In this document: one piece after another, positions 10,606-20,289 of the stretch
Position numbering within the stretch: position 1 is the first letter of the stretch
Layout of the letters: each line of letters starts with the position of its first letter
Source of the DNA: Phenylobacterium sp.
GTDB taxonomy: Bacteria > Pseudomonadota > Alphaproteobacteria > Caulobacterales > Caulobacteraceae
Assembly: GCA_004799545.1 (NCBI GenBank)
Contig: SSMU01000010.1
Span: forward strand, 62,001 to 126,000
DNA: 64,000 nt
Reading direction: 5' to 3'
Notes under the pieces: model-generated
Told to the model about the DNA's origin: nothing
What the model saw: only the letters and a program-made list of their open reading frames with translations
Database searches by the model: none
Program-made: the position numbers and the translations under genes

Positions 10606-11547
10606 ATGGCGGAAGTGACCGCTGCGCTGGTCAAGGACCTGCGCGAAAAATCCGGCGCTGGCATGATGGACTGCAAGAAGGCCTTGCAGGAGAACGCCGG
10701 CGATGTGACCGCGGCCATGGACTGGCTGCGCACCAAGGGCCTGTCCAAGGCCGCCAAGAAGTCGGACCGCGCCGCGGCCGAGGGCCTGGTTGCGGGCCTG
10801 GTGTCGGCTGACGGCAAGTCGGGCGTGCTCATCGAGCTCAACGCCGAGACCGACTTCGTGGCCAAGAACGACAAGTTCCAGCAGGCGGCCCGGCACATCG
10901 CCGCGACGGCGCTGGAGCATGAGATCCTGGAGACCATCGCCCAGGCCAAGACGGCAAATGGCGAAGTGGTCGGCGACATGATCACCGGCCTGATCGCCAC
11001 CATCGGCGAAAACATGCGCCTGCGCCGCACCTCGCGGCTCAGCGTCGGCCAGGGCGTTGTCGCGCTCTACCTGCACAACGTGCAGGGCGAGGGCGTCGCG
11101 CGGCTTGGCGTGCTCGTGGCCCTGGAAAGCGCCGGCGACCAGCAGGTGCTGAAGGACGTCGGCCGCCGCATCGCCATGCACGTGGCCGGCACGCCGACCC
11201 CGCCGCTGGCGCTCGCCTCCGACGAGCTCGACCCCGCGGTCGTGGCCAAGGAGCGTGAGATCCAGACCCAGACGGCGATCGAATCGGGCAAGCCCCGCGA
11301 GATCGCCGAGAAGATGGTCGAGGGCCGGATCCGCAAGTGGCAGGAAGAGGTCGTGCTCCTGAAGCAGCCCTTCGTCATGAACCCGGACCAGACGATCGAG
11401 CAGCTGGTCGCCGAGACGGCCAAGCAGGTCGGCTCGCCGGTGACCGTCACGGGCTTTGTCCGCTTCGCCCTCGGCGAAGGCGTGGACAAGGGCCCGGCGG
11501 GCCCGGATTTCGCGACCGAAGTGGCGCAGCTTTCCGGCCAGAGCTAG
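10606..11547 (+). CDS. tsf: Elongation factor Ts
   Basis: 313 residues. EF-Ts exchanges GDP for GTP on EF-Tu. The N-terminal UBA-like domain ([20 protein letters not shown]) and the EF-Tu-contacting motif TDFVAKN are present, followed by two dimerisation-type subdomains. The frame is open from an upstream ATG at 10591, but that ATG lies in the sequence ATGAAGGAG whose AAGGAG forms an ideal ribosome binding site for the ATG at 10606, giving the conserved start MAEVTAALV. Length is normal for alphaproteobacteria. Confidence 0.97.
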   Translation: MAEVTAALVKDLREKSGAGMMDCKKALQENAGDVTAAMDWLRTKGLSKAAKKSDRAAAEGLVAGLVSADGKSGVLIELNAETDFVAKNDKFQQAARHIAATALEHEILETIAQAKTANGEVVGDMITGLIATIGENMRLRRTSRLSVGQGVVALYLHNVQGEGVARLGVLVALESAGDQQVLKDVGRRIAMHVAGTPTPPLALASDELDPAVVAKEREIQTQTAIESGKPREIAEKMVEGRIRKWQEEVVLLKQPFVMNPDQTIEQLVAETAKQVGSPVTVTGFVRFALGEGVDKGPAGPDFATEVAQLSGQS

Positions 11548-11569
11548 TCGGTCCTAAGATCTGCTGAGA

Positions 11570-11599
11570 GGGCGCGGCGCGTTCACGCGCGCCGCGCCC
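11570..11599 (+). terminator. Hairpin terminator after tsf
   Basis: Perfect 12-base arms, GGGCGCGGCGCG at 11570-11581 and its complement at 11588-11599, with a six-base loop. Only TT follows directly before GGCATATGTT, so the T-run is poor. It lies 22 bases after the tsf stop and probably ends or attenuates the rpsB-tsf transcript. Confidence 0.6.
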
Positions 11600-11627
11600 T
11601 TGGCATATGTTCAGTTTGCGCTAGGGA
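11600..11627 (+). promoter_or_regulatory. Candidate pyrH promoter
   Basis: TTGGCAT at 11600-11606, a 13-base spacer and GCTAGGGA at 11620-11627 fit the Caulobacter housekeeping pattern. The start of transcription would fall within a few bases of the pyrH ATG at 11636, implying a leaderless or nearly leaderless mRNA. Confidence 0.35.
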
Positions 11628-11635
11628 TTGAGCCC

Positions 11636-12355
11636 ATGCCTGACCGCCAGCCCCGCTACAAACGCATCCTCCTGAAGCTCTCGGGGGAGGCGGGCGTCGG
11701 CGGCGACAAGTTCGGCATCGATCCCGCGACCCTCGACACGGTGTGCGAGGAGATCGCCCAGGTGACCGCCGCCGGCGTGCAGATCTGCCTGGTGGTTGGC
11801 GGCGGCAACATCTTCCGCGGCGCCGTGCTCGCCGAGAGCGGCATGGAGCGCGCCAGCGCCGACTACATGGGCATGCTGGCGACGGTGATGAACGCGCTCG
11901 CCCTGCAGGCCTCCCTGGAGAAGAAGGGCGTCTACACCCGCGTCCAGTCGGCCATCCCCATGGAGGCGGTCTGCGAGCGCTATATCCGCAGGCGCGCCCT
12001 GCGCCATCTCGAGAAGGGCCGGGTGGTGATCTTCGCCGCCGGCCTCGGCGCGCCCTATTTCACCACCGATTCCGCCGCCGCCCTGCGGGCCGCCGAGATG
12101 GGCTGCGACGCCCTCTTCAAGGGCACCAGCGTCGACGGGGTCTACACCGCCGATCCCAAGAAGGATCCGGACGCCAAGCGCTACGAGACGCTCAGCTATA
12201 TGGACGTGCTGTCGAAGGACCTGCGGGTGATGGACACCTCCGCCGTCAGCCTGATGCGCGACAACAGCATCCCCATCGTGGTCTTCTCGATCCGCGAACG
12301 GGGCAACCTGCTGAAGGTGCTGACCGGCGAGGGCGTGTTCACCACCATCGCCTGA
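11636..12355 (+). CDS. pyrH: Uridylate kinase (UMP kinase)
   Basis: 239 residues, the normal length. It phosphorylates UMP to UDP with ATP in pyrimidine nucleotide synthesis; bacterial PyrH is a hexamer controlled by GTP and UTP. Amino-acid-kinase signatures are visible: [12 protein letters not shown] near the N-terminus, [10 protein letters not shown], and [21 protein letters not shown]. The start at 11636 ([10 protein letters not shown]) is preferred over an in-frame upstream codon at 11600, which lies against the terminator stem. frr follows 32 bases downstream, the conserved order. Confidence 0.97.
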   Translation: MPDRQPRYKRILLKLSGEAGVGGDKFGIDPATLDTVCEEIAQVTAAGVQICLVVGGGNIFRGAVLAESGMERASADYMGMLATVMNALALQASLEKKGVYTRVQSAIPMEAVCERYIRRRALRHLEKGRVVIFAAGLGAPYFTTDSAAALRAAEMGCDALFKGTSVDGVYTADPKKDPDAKRYETLSYMDVLSKDLRVMDTSAVSLMRDNSIPIVVFSIRERGNLLKVLTGEGVFTTIA

Positions 12356-12387
12356 GCGCCTCGAAGCCGGAAGGAAGGGAGCAAGAC

Positions 12388-12954
12388 ATGGCCACCACGG
12401 AAAAGCCGGTGATCGCCCGGTACAAGGACCGCATGGACAAGGCGGTCGCCGCCTTGAAGGAGGAGTTCGGCTCTCTGCGGACCGGCCGGGCCTCGGCGGG
12501 GCTGCTGGACCAGGTGCACGTGGACGCCTATGGCGCGACCATGCCGCTGAGCCAGGTGGGCGCGGTCAGCGTCCCGGACGCCCGCATGCTGATGGTCAAC
12601 GTGTGGGACCGTGGGCTGGTGATCTCGGTCGAAAAAGCCATTCGGAACGCCGGCTTGGGCCTGAATCCTATGGTGGATGGCCAGAACCTGCGGATTCCGA
12701 TCCCGCCGCTGACCGAGGAACGCCGCAAGGACCTGGTCAAGGTGGCCGGCAAATATGGCGAGCAGCAGCGCATCGCGGTGCGCAACATCCGCCGCGACGC
12801 CAACGACGATCTGAAGAAGGCGGAGAAGGACGGCGCCATCAATCAGGACGAGCACAAGCGGCTTGAGGGCGAGGTCCAGAAGATCACCGACGAGGCGATC
12901 AAGCGCATCGACGAAGCCTTGAAAACCAAAGAACAAGAGATCATGCAGGTTTAA
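12388..12954 (+). CDS. frr: Ribosome recycling factor
   Basis: 188 residues. RRF splits post-termination ribosomes together with EF-G. The whole protein matches the two-domain family: helical domain start [26 protein letters not shown], the beta domain ([27 protein letters not shown]), and the C-terminal helix rich in K and E ([20 protein letters not shown]). A GGAAGGAAGGGAG ribosome binding site precedes the ATG at 12388. The in-frame open sequence upstream overlaps pyrH and is not part of the gene. Confidence 0.97.
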   Translation: MATTEKPVIARYKDRMDKAVAALKEEFGSLRTGRASAGLLDQVHVDAYGATMPLSQVGAVSVPDARMLMVNVWDRGLVISVEKAIRNAGLGLNPMVDGQNLRIPIPPLTEERRKDLVKVAGKYGEQQRIAVRNIRRDANDDLKKAEKDGAINQDEHKRLEGEVQKITDEAIKRIDEALKTKEQEIMQV

Positions 12955-12987
12955 GCGGCGCGCTGCGCCCGAAGGATCCTCAAGCTA

Positions 12988-13764
12988 ATGGCCGCCCAGA
13001 AGAACACGACGCCCGCGGGCGCGCCGGCCGATTCCGCCGAAGCGCCGCCGCTGCACGTGGCGATCGTCATGGACGGCAACGGCCGCTGGGCGAAGCGCCG
13101 CGCCCTGCCGCGAACGCTCGGCCACCGGGCCGGCGTCGAGGCGCTGAAGCGCATCGTCGAGGCCGCCCCGGACATGAACATCCGCTGGCTGACCGTGTTC
13201 GGCTTCTCCACCGAGAACTGGAGCCGCCCGGCCGCCGAGGTGGCCGAGCTGATGGCCTTGCCCAAGCGCTACTTCGAGACCGACATCGCCCGGCTGGAGC
13301 GGGAAGGGGTCCGCGTCCGGGTGATCGGCAGTGACAAGGGCCTGTCGCGGGACCTGCTGAAGATCTGCCGAGAGGCCGAGCAGCGCACCGCCAAGAACGA
13401 CCGCTTCTTCCTGAACGTCGCCTTCAACTACGGCGGCAAGGCCGACATCGTCGACGCGGCCCGCAAGTTCGCCGAGGCCGTGGCCGCCGGCCGCGCGCGG
13501 CCCGACGACCTGACCGAAGCGCTGTTCGAGAGCCAGCTCGCCACCGGCGACGCGCCGCCGCCGGACCTGATCGTGCGGCCCTCCGGCGAGCAGCGGCTGT
13601 CCAACTTCATGCTCTGGCAGGCGGCCTATGCCGAATTCGTCTTCCAGGACGTGCTCTGGCCCGACTACACGGCGGCCCACCTGCAGGCCGCGATCGCCGA
13701 GTTCCAGACGCGCAATCGCCGCTATGGGGCCGTCGTGCCCGATGACGCCCTTGCCGCAGGCTAG
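12988..13764 (+). CDS. uppS: Isoprenyl transferase (undecaprenyl diphosphate synthase)
   Basis: 258 residues. It condenses isopentenyl diphosphates onto farnesyl diphosphate to make the C55 lipid carrier for peptidoglycan and surface polysaccharide. The active-site signature VMDGNGRWAKRRALPRTLGHRAG contains the catalytic aspartate; FGFSTENWSRP, FNYGGKADIV and LIVRPSGEQRLSNFMLWQ are also conserved. An Ala/Pro-rich stretch of about 20 residues precedes the core. Its end overlaps cdsA by 23 bases, so the genes are tightly coupled. Confidence 0.97.
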   Translation: MAAQKNTTPAGAPADSAEAPPLHVAIVMDGNGRWAKRRALPRTLGHRAGVEALKRIVEAAPDMNIRWLTVFGFSTENWSRPAAEVAELMALPKRYFETDIARLEREGVRVRVIGSDKGLSRDLLKICREAEQRTAKNDRFFLNVAFNYGGKADIVDAARKFAEAVAAGRARPDDLTEALFESQLATGDAPPPDLIVRPSGEQRLSNFMLWQAAYAEFVFQDVLWPDYTAAHLQAAIAEFQTRNRRYGAVVPDDALAAG

Positions 13765-14569
13765 GCGCTTCGACTGGTCGAACCTCGGCCTGCGCGTCGC
13801 TTCGGCGGTCGTGCTGATCCCCGCCGCGCTCGGCGCCGCCTGGTACGGCGGCTGGCCCTATCTCGTGCTGATCTCGGTGGGCCTGGCCCTGCTGTCCATC
13901 GAATGGGGCGGCATGAGCGCCCCGCGCGCGCCGGTGCGGGTGGCCGCCGCGGTCACCGCGGCCGTGCTGGTGGCGGTCTTCCTGAGCCACCTCGGCTACT
14001 TCAAGACCGCCTGGCTGGCGGTCCCGATCTGCGCGCTGGCCGCGGCCCTGGTGGCGCGCGGCGTGGCGGAGCGGGCGGTGGATGCCGGCTATGGCGTGCT
14101 CTACATCGCCCCCGCGGCGGTCTGCCTCGTCTGGTTGCGCTCCACCAACCAGGGGCATTGGTGGACCATGATGCTGTTCGCCTGCACCTGGGCCGCCGAC
14201 ATCGGCGCCTTCGCGGTCGGCAGCGTGCTCAAAGGCCCGAAGTTGTGGCCGCGGTTCTCGCCCAACAAGACCTGGTCAGGATTCATCGGCGGCCTCGCGG
14301 CGGCCAGCGCCACGGCGACAGGCATGGCGGGGCTGTCGGTGTTCCGGCTCGACCTGCGGGCCGCGGCCCTGGTCGGCCTGGCGGTCGGCCTCGCCACCAT
14401 GGCCGGCGACCTCTGGGAATCGGCGCTCAAACGGCGCTTCGGCGTGAAGGATTCCGGCGACCTGATCCCGGGCCACGGCGGCTTGCTCGATCGCGTCGAT
14501 GGGTTGATGTTCGCCGTCGTCGTGATGGCCGGCGCCCGTCTCGCCAACCACCTCGGATGGGGCCATTGA
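13742..14569 (+). CDS. cdsA: Phosphatidate cytidylyltransferase
   Basis: About 275 residues with many membrane helices. CdsA makes CDP-diacylglycerol from phosphatidate and CTP, the branch point for phospholipids. The family signature lies near the C-terminus: [28 protein letters not shown], shown here in two overlapping pieces, with the conserved SALKR, KDSGD and HGGLLDR. The start chosen at 13742 overlaps the end of uppS; the frame is open further upstream but that region is the uppS gene read in another frame. Confidence 0.95.
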   Translation: MTPLPQARRFDWSNLGLRVASAVVLIPAALGAAWYGGWPYLVLISVGLALLSIEWGGMSAPRAPVRVAAAVTAAVLVAVFLSHLGYFKTAWLAVPICALAAALVARGVAERAVDAGYGVLYIAPAAVCLVWLRSTNQGHWWTMMLFACTWAADIGAFAVGSVLKGPKLWPRFSPNKTWSGFIGGLAAASATATGMAGLSVFRLDLRAAALVGLAVGLATMAGDLWESALKRRFGVKDSGDLIPGHGGLLDRVDGLMFAVVVMAGARLANHLGWGH

Positions 14570-15756
14570 ACCTGCCACGCAAGATCACCGTCCTGGGCTC
14601 CACAGGATCGGTGGGCGTCTCGACCCTGGATGTGCTCGAGAAGTCCGGCGTCGAGCTGGAGGTCGTGGCGCTGACCGCCGGGCGCAACGTCGAGCGGCTG
14701 GCCGAACAGGCGCGTCGCTGGCGCCCGGCGATCGCCGTCGTCGCCGACGAGGCGGCCCTGCCGGAGCTGCGCGAGCGGTTGGCCGGAAGCGGCATCGAGA
14801 CCGCCGCAGGGGCAGGGGCCGTGCGCGACGCCGCCCAGGCCGATTCCCAGTGGGTGATGTCGGCGATCGTCGGCTTCGCGGGCCTCGCGCCGACCCTGGC
14901 CGCGGCCCGGCGGGGCGCCGTCGTGGCGCTCGCCAACAAGGAAAGCCTGGTCTGCGCCGGGCCGGAGCTGCTGCGCATGGCGAAGCTCTCCGGGGGCGCC
15001 GTGATCCCGGTCGATTCCGAGCACTCGGCGATCTTCCAGGTGCTGGAGCCGGAGAACGCCGGCCAGGTGTCGCGCCTGATCCTCACCTCCTCCGGCGGCC
15101 CGTTCCGCGGCGCGACCCAGGACCAGATGGCCCGCGCCACGCCGGAGCAGGCGCTGGCCCACCCCAACTTCAGCATGGGCTCGAAGATCTCGATCGATTC
15201 GGCGACCATGATGAACAAGGGCCTGGAGGTGATCGAGGCCTCCTACCTGTTCAACATGCCGGCCGAGAAGATCGAGGTGCTGATCCACCCGCAGCAGATC
15301 ATCCATAGCCTGGTGGAGTATGCGGACGGCTCGACGCTGGCCCAACTCGGCCCGCCGGACATGCGCCCGCCGATCGCCTGCGCCTTCGCTTGGCCGGACC
15401 GGCTGCCGTGGCCCGCGCCCAAGCTCGACCTGGTCCGCTCCGGCCCGCTAACCTTCGAGGCGCCGGACCCCGGCCGATTCCCGGCGCTCTCCATCGCCAA
15501 GCAGGCGCTGGCCGCCGGCGGCCGCGCGCCCGCGGCCATGAACGCGGCGAACGAGCGCGCGGTCGCGGCCTTCCTTGACCGCAGAATCGGCTTTCTCGAT
15601 ATTGCGCGCGTCGTGGGCGAGACGCTGGAGCGGATGGACCGCCATGCGGTGGGCGCAAACACCAACGAGGATGTCCTGGAATCGGCGCGAACAACCGATG
15701 CGACGGCGCGCCGCGTGGCGGACGACGTCGTAAGCGCCCTTATGGCCCAGGCCTAG
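14557..15756 (+). CDS. dxr: 1-deoxy-D-xylulose 5-phosphate reductoisomerase
   Basis: About 399 residues. First committed step of the non-mevalonate isoprenoid pathway, turning DXP into MEP with NADPH. NADPH-binding [14 protein letters not shown] lies at the N-terminus; metal/substrate residues are in [39 protein letters not shown] and [12 protein letters not shown] are all conserved. It starts at ATG 14557 inside the cdsA tail; a TTG at 14566 overlapping the cdsA stop is an alternative. ispDF, acting later in the same pathway, lies at the far end of the window. Confidence 0.97.
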   Translation: MGPLNLPRKITVLGSTGSVGVSTLDVLEKSGVELEVVALTAGRNVERLAEQARRWRPAIAVVADEAALPELRERLAGSGIETAAGAGAVRDAAQADSQWVMSAIVGFAGLAPTLAAARRGAVVALANKESLVCAGPELLRMAKLSGGAVIPVDSEHSAIFQVLEPENAGQVSRLILTSSGGPFRGATQDQMARATPEQALAHPNFSMGSKISIDSATMMNKGLEVIEASYLFNMPAEKIEVLIHPQQIIHSLVEYADGSTLAQLGPPDMRPPIACAFAWPDRLPWPAPKLDLVRSGPLTFEAPDPGRFPALSIAKQALAAGGRAPAAMNAANERAVAAFLDRRIGFLDIARVVGETLERMDRHAVGANTNEDVLESARTTDATARRVADDVVSALMAQA

Positions 15757-15777
15757 GCTCAAAGGAGCAGCCCATCG

Positions 15778-16995
15778 ATGATCGGCTTCGTGGACAACAT
15801 CCTGCTCTATGTGATCCCGATCATGGTCATCCTCGGCGTGGTCGTGACGATCCACGAGGGCGGCCACTTCCTCGCCGCCCGCCTGCTGGGCACCGCCGTC
15901 GATCGCTTCTCCATCGGCTTCGGCCGTCCGATCGTTCAATGGCGTGACCGGGCCGGGGTCGAGTGGCGAATCGGCTGGCTGCCGCTGGGCGGCTACGTGC
16001 GCTTCGCCGGCGACGACAATGCCGCCAGCGTACCGGACGCCGAAGACCTCGGCGCCCTGGAGCGCGAGATCGTGGAGCGGGAAGGTCCCGCTGCGCTCAG
16101 CCGCTATTTCCATTTCAAGCCGCTCTGGCAGCGGGCGATCATCGTGGCCGCTGGCCCGGTGGCCAACTTCATCCTGGCCGTGGTGGTGTTCGCGGGCCTG
16201 TTGATGACCGTGGGTGAGCCGCTGCAGCCGGCCCGCGTCGACGTGGTGACCCCGGGCGGGGCGGCGGAAGCGGCGGGCTTCAAGGTCGGCGACCTCGTGC
16301 AGACCGCCGACGGCCGCGCGATCGACAGCTTTTCAACTCTGCAACGGATCGTGTTCCTGAAGACCGGCACGCCGATCCAGTTCGTCGTGCGCCGCGCCGG
16401 CCATCCGGTGGCGCTGACCGCCACGCCCAGGCGGGGCGTGATCCTCGACCGGCTCGGCCACCCGCAGCACCTCGGCGTGCTGGGTCTCGAGTACCAGTCC
16501 AAGCCGGGCGACCTGCAGATCCGCCACTTCACCCCGCTCGAGGCGGTCGGCGGCGGCGTCGATCGCACCGTCGACGTGGTCGATACGACCCTGCATTACC
16601 TCGGCCGGCTGGTGGTCGGCCGCGAAACCGCCGAGCAGCTGTCCGGCCCGTTGGGCATGGCGCAGCTGTCCGGCGAGATCGCCAAACAGACCGCCCAGGA
16701 ATCGCCGAACGTCCAGACGCTGATCGCCAACGCCGCCATCACCATGCTGGAGCTGGTGGCCAACATCTCGGTCGGCATCGGCTTCCTCAACCTGATGCCC
16801 ATCCCGGTCCTCGACGGAGGCCACCTGCTCTTCTATGCGTACGAAGCGGTGGCGCGGCGCCCTCTTGCTGCCAAGGTTCAGGCAGCAGGGTATCGCGTGG
16901 GGCTTGCTCTGGTGCTCGGTTTGATGTTGTTCGCGACTTGGAACGATCTGCAGCGCCTGCGCGTGCTCACTTTCCTGGGCGGGCTATTCTCGTAA
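15778..16995 (+). CDS. rseP: Site-2 protease RseP/MmpA, membrane zinc metalloprotease
   Basis: 405 residues. The zinc motif HEGGH is at residues 26-30 in the first membrane helix; a PDZ domain (VTPGGAAEAAGFKVGDLVQTADGRAID) follows about residue 155; the conserved NLMPIPVLDGGH lies in a late membrane helix. These proteases cut membrane proteins within the bilayer. In E. coli RseP degrades RseA; in Caulobacter the orthologue, MmpA, degrades the polarity protein PodJ and sits in the same place between dxr and bamA. A single PDZ domain is evident, whereas E. coli RseP has two. Confidence 0.95.
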   Translation: MIGFVDNILLYVIPIMVILGVVVTIHEGGHFLAARLLGTAVDRFSIGFGRPIVQWRDRAGVEWRIGWLPLGGYVRFAGDDNAASVPDAEDLGALEREIVEREGPAALSRYFHFKPLWQRAIIVAAGPVANFILAVVVFAGLLMTVGEPLQPARVDVVTPGGAAEAAGFKVGDLVQTADGRAIDSFSTLQRIVFLKTGTPIQFVVRRAGHPVALTATPRRGVILDRLGHPQHLGVLGLEYQSKPGDLQIRHFTPLEAVGGGVDRTVDVVDTTLHYLGRLVVGRETAEQLSGPLGMAQLSGEIAKQTAQESPNVQTLIANAAITMLELVANISVGIGFLNLMPIPVLDGGHLLFYAYEAVARRPLAAKVQAAGYRVGLALVLGLMLFATWNDLQRLRVLTFLGGLFS

Positions 16996-17024
16996 GTTCG
17001 CTTTCCCCTGTAACGGCTGATTCG

Positions 17025-19574
17025 ATGTACAAACACCGCGCCCAAGGCGCTGCGCTAGCCTCCGGTCTTGCCCTGCTTCTGGGGACAACGGCGCTCATTG
17101 CGCCAGGCCTGGCCATGGCCCAGGCGCCGGCCCAGCCGCAACCTCCCGCCACGCCGCCGGCGCCAGCTGACCAGCCTCCGGCCGGCACAGCCGCCCCGGC
17201 GACCTCCACCCCGGCCGCGGGCGCGGCGCCGGCGCCGGCCGCGCTGCCGCCGCGATCCCAGGGCGGGGTCATCCAGCGCATCCTGGTGCGCGGCAACGAG
17301 CGGATCGAACCCTCGACGGTGATCTCCTACCTGCCGCTGCAGGTGGGCGACACGGTCGACGACGCCAAGGCCAACCAGGCGCTGAGCGCCCTGGCCCGCA
17401 CCGAGCTGTTCGCCGACGAGAAGATCGAATTCCAGAACGGCGACCTGATCGTCACCATCGTCGAGAACCCGATCATCAACCGGGTGCTGTTCGAGGGGAA
17501 TTCGAGCCTCAAGGACGACAAGCTGAAGGACGAGGTGAGCGTCCGCCCGCGCGGCATCTTCACCCGCGCCAAGGTGCAGTCCGACGTGGCGCGGATCCTC
17601 GAGCTCTACCGGCGCGCGGGGCGCATCTCGGCGACCATCACGCCGCAGATCGTCGAGCTGCCGCAGAAGCGGGTCGACCTGATCTTCAAGATCGACGAGG
17701 GCCCGAAGAGCGGCATCCTCCGGGTCAACTTCCTCGGCAACAAGGCCTTCTCCGACAACGACCTGCGCGGCGTCGTCGTGACCGAGGAATCCAAGTGGTA
17801 CAAATTCTTCTCCACCAACGCGAACTACGATCCTGACCGGCTCGAGTACGACAAGGAGCAGCTGCGCAAGTTCTACCGCAACCGCGGCTACTACGACTTC
17901 CGGGTGATCTCTTCGGTCGCCGAGCTGTCGCCGGACAAGAACGGCTTCGCCGTCACCTACACGGTGGAGGAGGGGCCTGAGTACAAGTTCGGCAAGGTGA
18001 CCGTCGAGACCGAGCTGCAGAAGCTCGACAAGAACGTCCTGCAGTCGCTGGTGCCGATCCACCAGGGCGAGATCTACGAGGACCAGCGGGTCGAACAGGC
18101 GACGGATTCGCTGACCTTCGCGGCGGGCGCCGCCGGCTTCGCCTTCGTTGACGTGCGGCCGCGCTTCGTGCGCCATCCGCAGAACGGCACCGTCGACGTG
18201 GTGTTCGACGTGAAGGAAGGCCCGCGGGTCTACATCGACCGCATCGACATCGTCGGCAACACCCAGACCCTGGACTACGTCATTCGCCGCGAGATGAACG
18301 TGGCCGAGGGCGACGCCTACAACCGCGCCCTGGTTGACCGGTCGAAGGCGCAGGTCCGGGCGCTGGGCTTCTTCAAGAACGTCGACATCACCGAGACCCC
18401 CGGCTCGGCGCCCGACCGCACCGCCCTGCAGGTGAAGGTCGAGGAGCAGCCGACCGGCGAGCTGTCGTTCAGCGCTGGCTATTCGTCGGTCGACCAGTTG
18501 GTGATCGACCTGGGCTTCACCGAGCGCAACTTCCGCGGCCGGGGCCAGGAGCTGCGGGCCCGGGTCTCGGTGGGCTCGCTGCAGCAGGACATCGACTTCT
18601 CGTTCACCGAGCCCAGGTTCGGCGGCCGTGACCTCTCGGTGGGCTCCGACGTCTACTACTACAAGTACGACCTGACCCAGTTCTCCTCCTATAAGGAGAC
18701 CACCGTCGGGGCGAGCCTGCGGACCCAGTTCCCGCTGAGCCTCAATTCGCGCGGCTCGGTGCTCTACACCCTGCGCAGCGACGACGTGGAGATCGATCCG
18801 TCGCTCTGCGACCCGTCGCAGGAGCTGCTGTCGTTCTCGGTCTGCTCCGAGCGCGGCGCCTTCGTCACCTCGCTGATCGGCTACGGGGCGCGCATCGATC
18901 GCCGGAACGACCCGGTCAATCCGACCCGCGGCTTCAACATGGGCTTCAACCAGGACCTGGCGGGCTTTGGGGGCGATGTGAAGTACGTCCGCACCACCGG
19001 CGACGCCGGCTGGTACCACGGGTTCAGCAAGAACTTCATCCTCAGCGTCACCGGCTCGGCCGGCTTCGTCGGCGGCTGGGGCGGCGACCACGTGCGGATC
19101 AACGACCGCTTCTACGAGGGCGGCAACACCTTCCGCGGCTTCGAGACCGCCGGCATCGGCCCGCGCGACCTGAGCTTCGGCCGGACCGATGCGCTCGGCG
19201 CCAAGGCCTACGCCATCGGCCACGTGGAGCTGACGCTCCCGACCTATCTGCCGGAGCAGTACGGCATCAAGGCCGGCGTGTTCTCCGACTTCGGCACCGC
19301 CGGCGGCCTCGATCCGGTCGACAGGCTGGCCCCGGTGCTGGTCGATCCCAACGACACGACCAAGGGCTTCGTGAAGGACGCCAATGGAAATCTGGTGCTG
19401 ACCCGCAGCCCGGACATCCACGACGACTTCGGGCTGCGCGCTTCGGTCGGCTTGAGCATCTTCTGGAAATCGCCCATGGGTCCGCTCGAGTTCGACTTCA
19501 GCCAAGTTTTGGCCAAACAGCCCTACGACAAGACTGAACTTTTCAGGTTCTCCACCTCAACGCGGTTCAATTAG
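17025..19574 (+). CDS. bamA: Outer membrane protein assembly factor BamA
   Basis: About 849 residues. A signal peptide (GLALLLGTTALIAPGLAMAQ) is followed by a Pro/Ala/Thr-rich linker of roughly 50 residues, then POTRA repeats starting at GGVIQRILVRGNERIEPSTV, and a 16-strand barrel from about residue 470 (FSAGYSSVDQLVIDLGFTERNFRGRGQ). BamA folds and inserts outer-membrane barrel proteins. The linker before POTRA1 is longer than in E. coli, and the final residue is Asn (TSTRFN) rather than the usual aromatic. The start is set by the signal peptide; the frame is open upstream into rseP. Confidence 0.96.
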   Translation: MYKHRAQGAALASGLALLLGTTALIAPGLAMAQAPAQPQPPATPPAPADQPPAGTAAPATSTPAAGAAPAPAALPPRSQGGVIQRILVRGNERIEPSTVISYLPLQVGDTVDDAKANQALSALARTELFADEKIEFQNGDLIVTIVENPIINRVLFEGNSSLKDDKLKDEVSVRPRGIFTRAKVQSDVARILELYRRAGRISATITPQIVELPQKRVDLIFKIDEGPKSGILRVNFLGNKAFSDNDLRGVVVTEESKWYKFFSTNANYDPDRLEYDKEQLRKFYRNRGYYDFRVISSVAELSPDKNGFAVTYTVEEGPEYKFGKVTVETELQKLDKNVLQSLVPIHQGEIYEDQRVEQATDSLTFAAGAAGFAFVDVRPRFVRHPQNGTVDVVFDVKEGPRVYIDRIDIVGNTQTLDYVIRREMNVAEGDAYNRALVDRSKAQVRALGFFKNVDITETPGSAPDRTALQVKVEEQPTGELSFSAGYSSVDQLVIDLGFTERNFRGRGQELRARVSVGSLQQDIDFSFTEPRFGGRDLSVGSDVYYYKYDLTQFSSYKETTVGASLRTQFPLSLNSRGSVLYTLRSDDVEIDPSLCDPSQELLSFSVCSERGAFVTSLIGYGARIDRRNDPVNPTRGFNMGFNQDLAGFGGDVKYVRTTGDAGWYHGFSKNFILSVTGSAGFVGGWGGDHVRINDRFYEGGNTFRGFETAGIGPRDLSFGRTDALGAKAYAIGHVELTLPTYLPEQYGIKAGVFSDFGTAGGLDPVDRLAPVLVDPNDTTKGFVKDANGNLVLTRSPDIHDDFGLRASVGLSIFWKSPMGPLEFDFSQVLAKQPYDKTELFRFSTSTRFN

Positions 19575-19587
19575 GTTTCATAGACAC

Positions 19588-20244
19588 ATGACCTTCAAAC
19601 CCTTCGCCGCAGCCATGCTCGCGGCGGCCAGTACTCTCGCCCTGGGCTCGAGCGCCTTCGCTCAGGCCGCGGCCCAGTCGCCGGTGACCCACGGCCCGCC
19701 GGTCCCCGGCGTGTGCATCATCTCCGTCGAAGGCGCGATCGGCGGCTCGACCGTCGGCAAGTACGTCGAGACCCGGTTGCAGCAGATCGTGGCCCAAGTG
19801 CAGGCCGAGCTGAACGGCGAACGGGCCTCCATCGAGACCGAGGGCCGGACCCTGGAAGCCTCGCGTGGCACGCTCGACCAGAACACCCTCGAGCAGCGCG
19901 GCGCGGCCCTGCAGGTGCGCGCCAACGCCCTGCAACGGAAGGCCCAGCTGCGCGACCGCGAAGTGCAGGCCACCGAGCAGAAGGCCCTGCAGCGGGTCGG
20001 CGAGGAAATGGAGCCGCTGATCCGTCAGGTCTACCAGCAGAAGAGCTGCTCGCTGCTGCTGCAGCGCACGGCCGTGGTGCTCGGCAACCCGGCGATGGAC
20101 ATCACCCCGCAGGTGGTGGCCGCGCTGAACGCCAAGATCACCACCTTCGCCTTCGATCGCGAGCATCTGGACCAGGCCGCCACGGGCGGCGCGCCGCCGG
20201 TGACGACCGTCCCGACGACGCCGCGTCCGGCCACCCGCAAGTAA
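19588..20244 (+). CDS. OmpH/Skp family periplasmic chaperone
   Basis: 218 residues with a signal peptide ending at SAFAQA near residue 26. The mature protein is mostly charged coiled-coil (for example ETRLQQIVAQVQAELNGERASIETEGRTLE, split here by family convention into helix pairs), matching the OmpH/Skp fold that holds unfolded outer-membrane proteins. A short Ala/Thr/Pro tail ends the protein. It starts 13 bases after bamA, the standard order bamA-ompH-lpxD, so it very likely delivers clients to BamA. Confidence 0.9.
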   Translation: MTFKPFAAAMLAAASTLALGSSAFAQAAAQSPVTHGPPVPGVCIISVEGAIGGSTVGKYVETRLQQIVAQVQAELNGERASIETEGRTLEASRGTLDQNTLEQRGAALQVRANALQRKAQLRDREVQATEQKALQRVGEEMEPLIRQVYQQKSCSLLLQRTAVVLGNPAMDITPQVVAALNAKITTFAFDREHLDQAATGGAPPVTTVPTTPRPATRK

Positions 20245-20289
20245 TCGGGCCTTCCGTCGTGAGGCGCGCGGGTCGAGGATAGGGATTCC

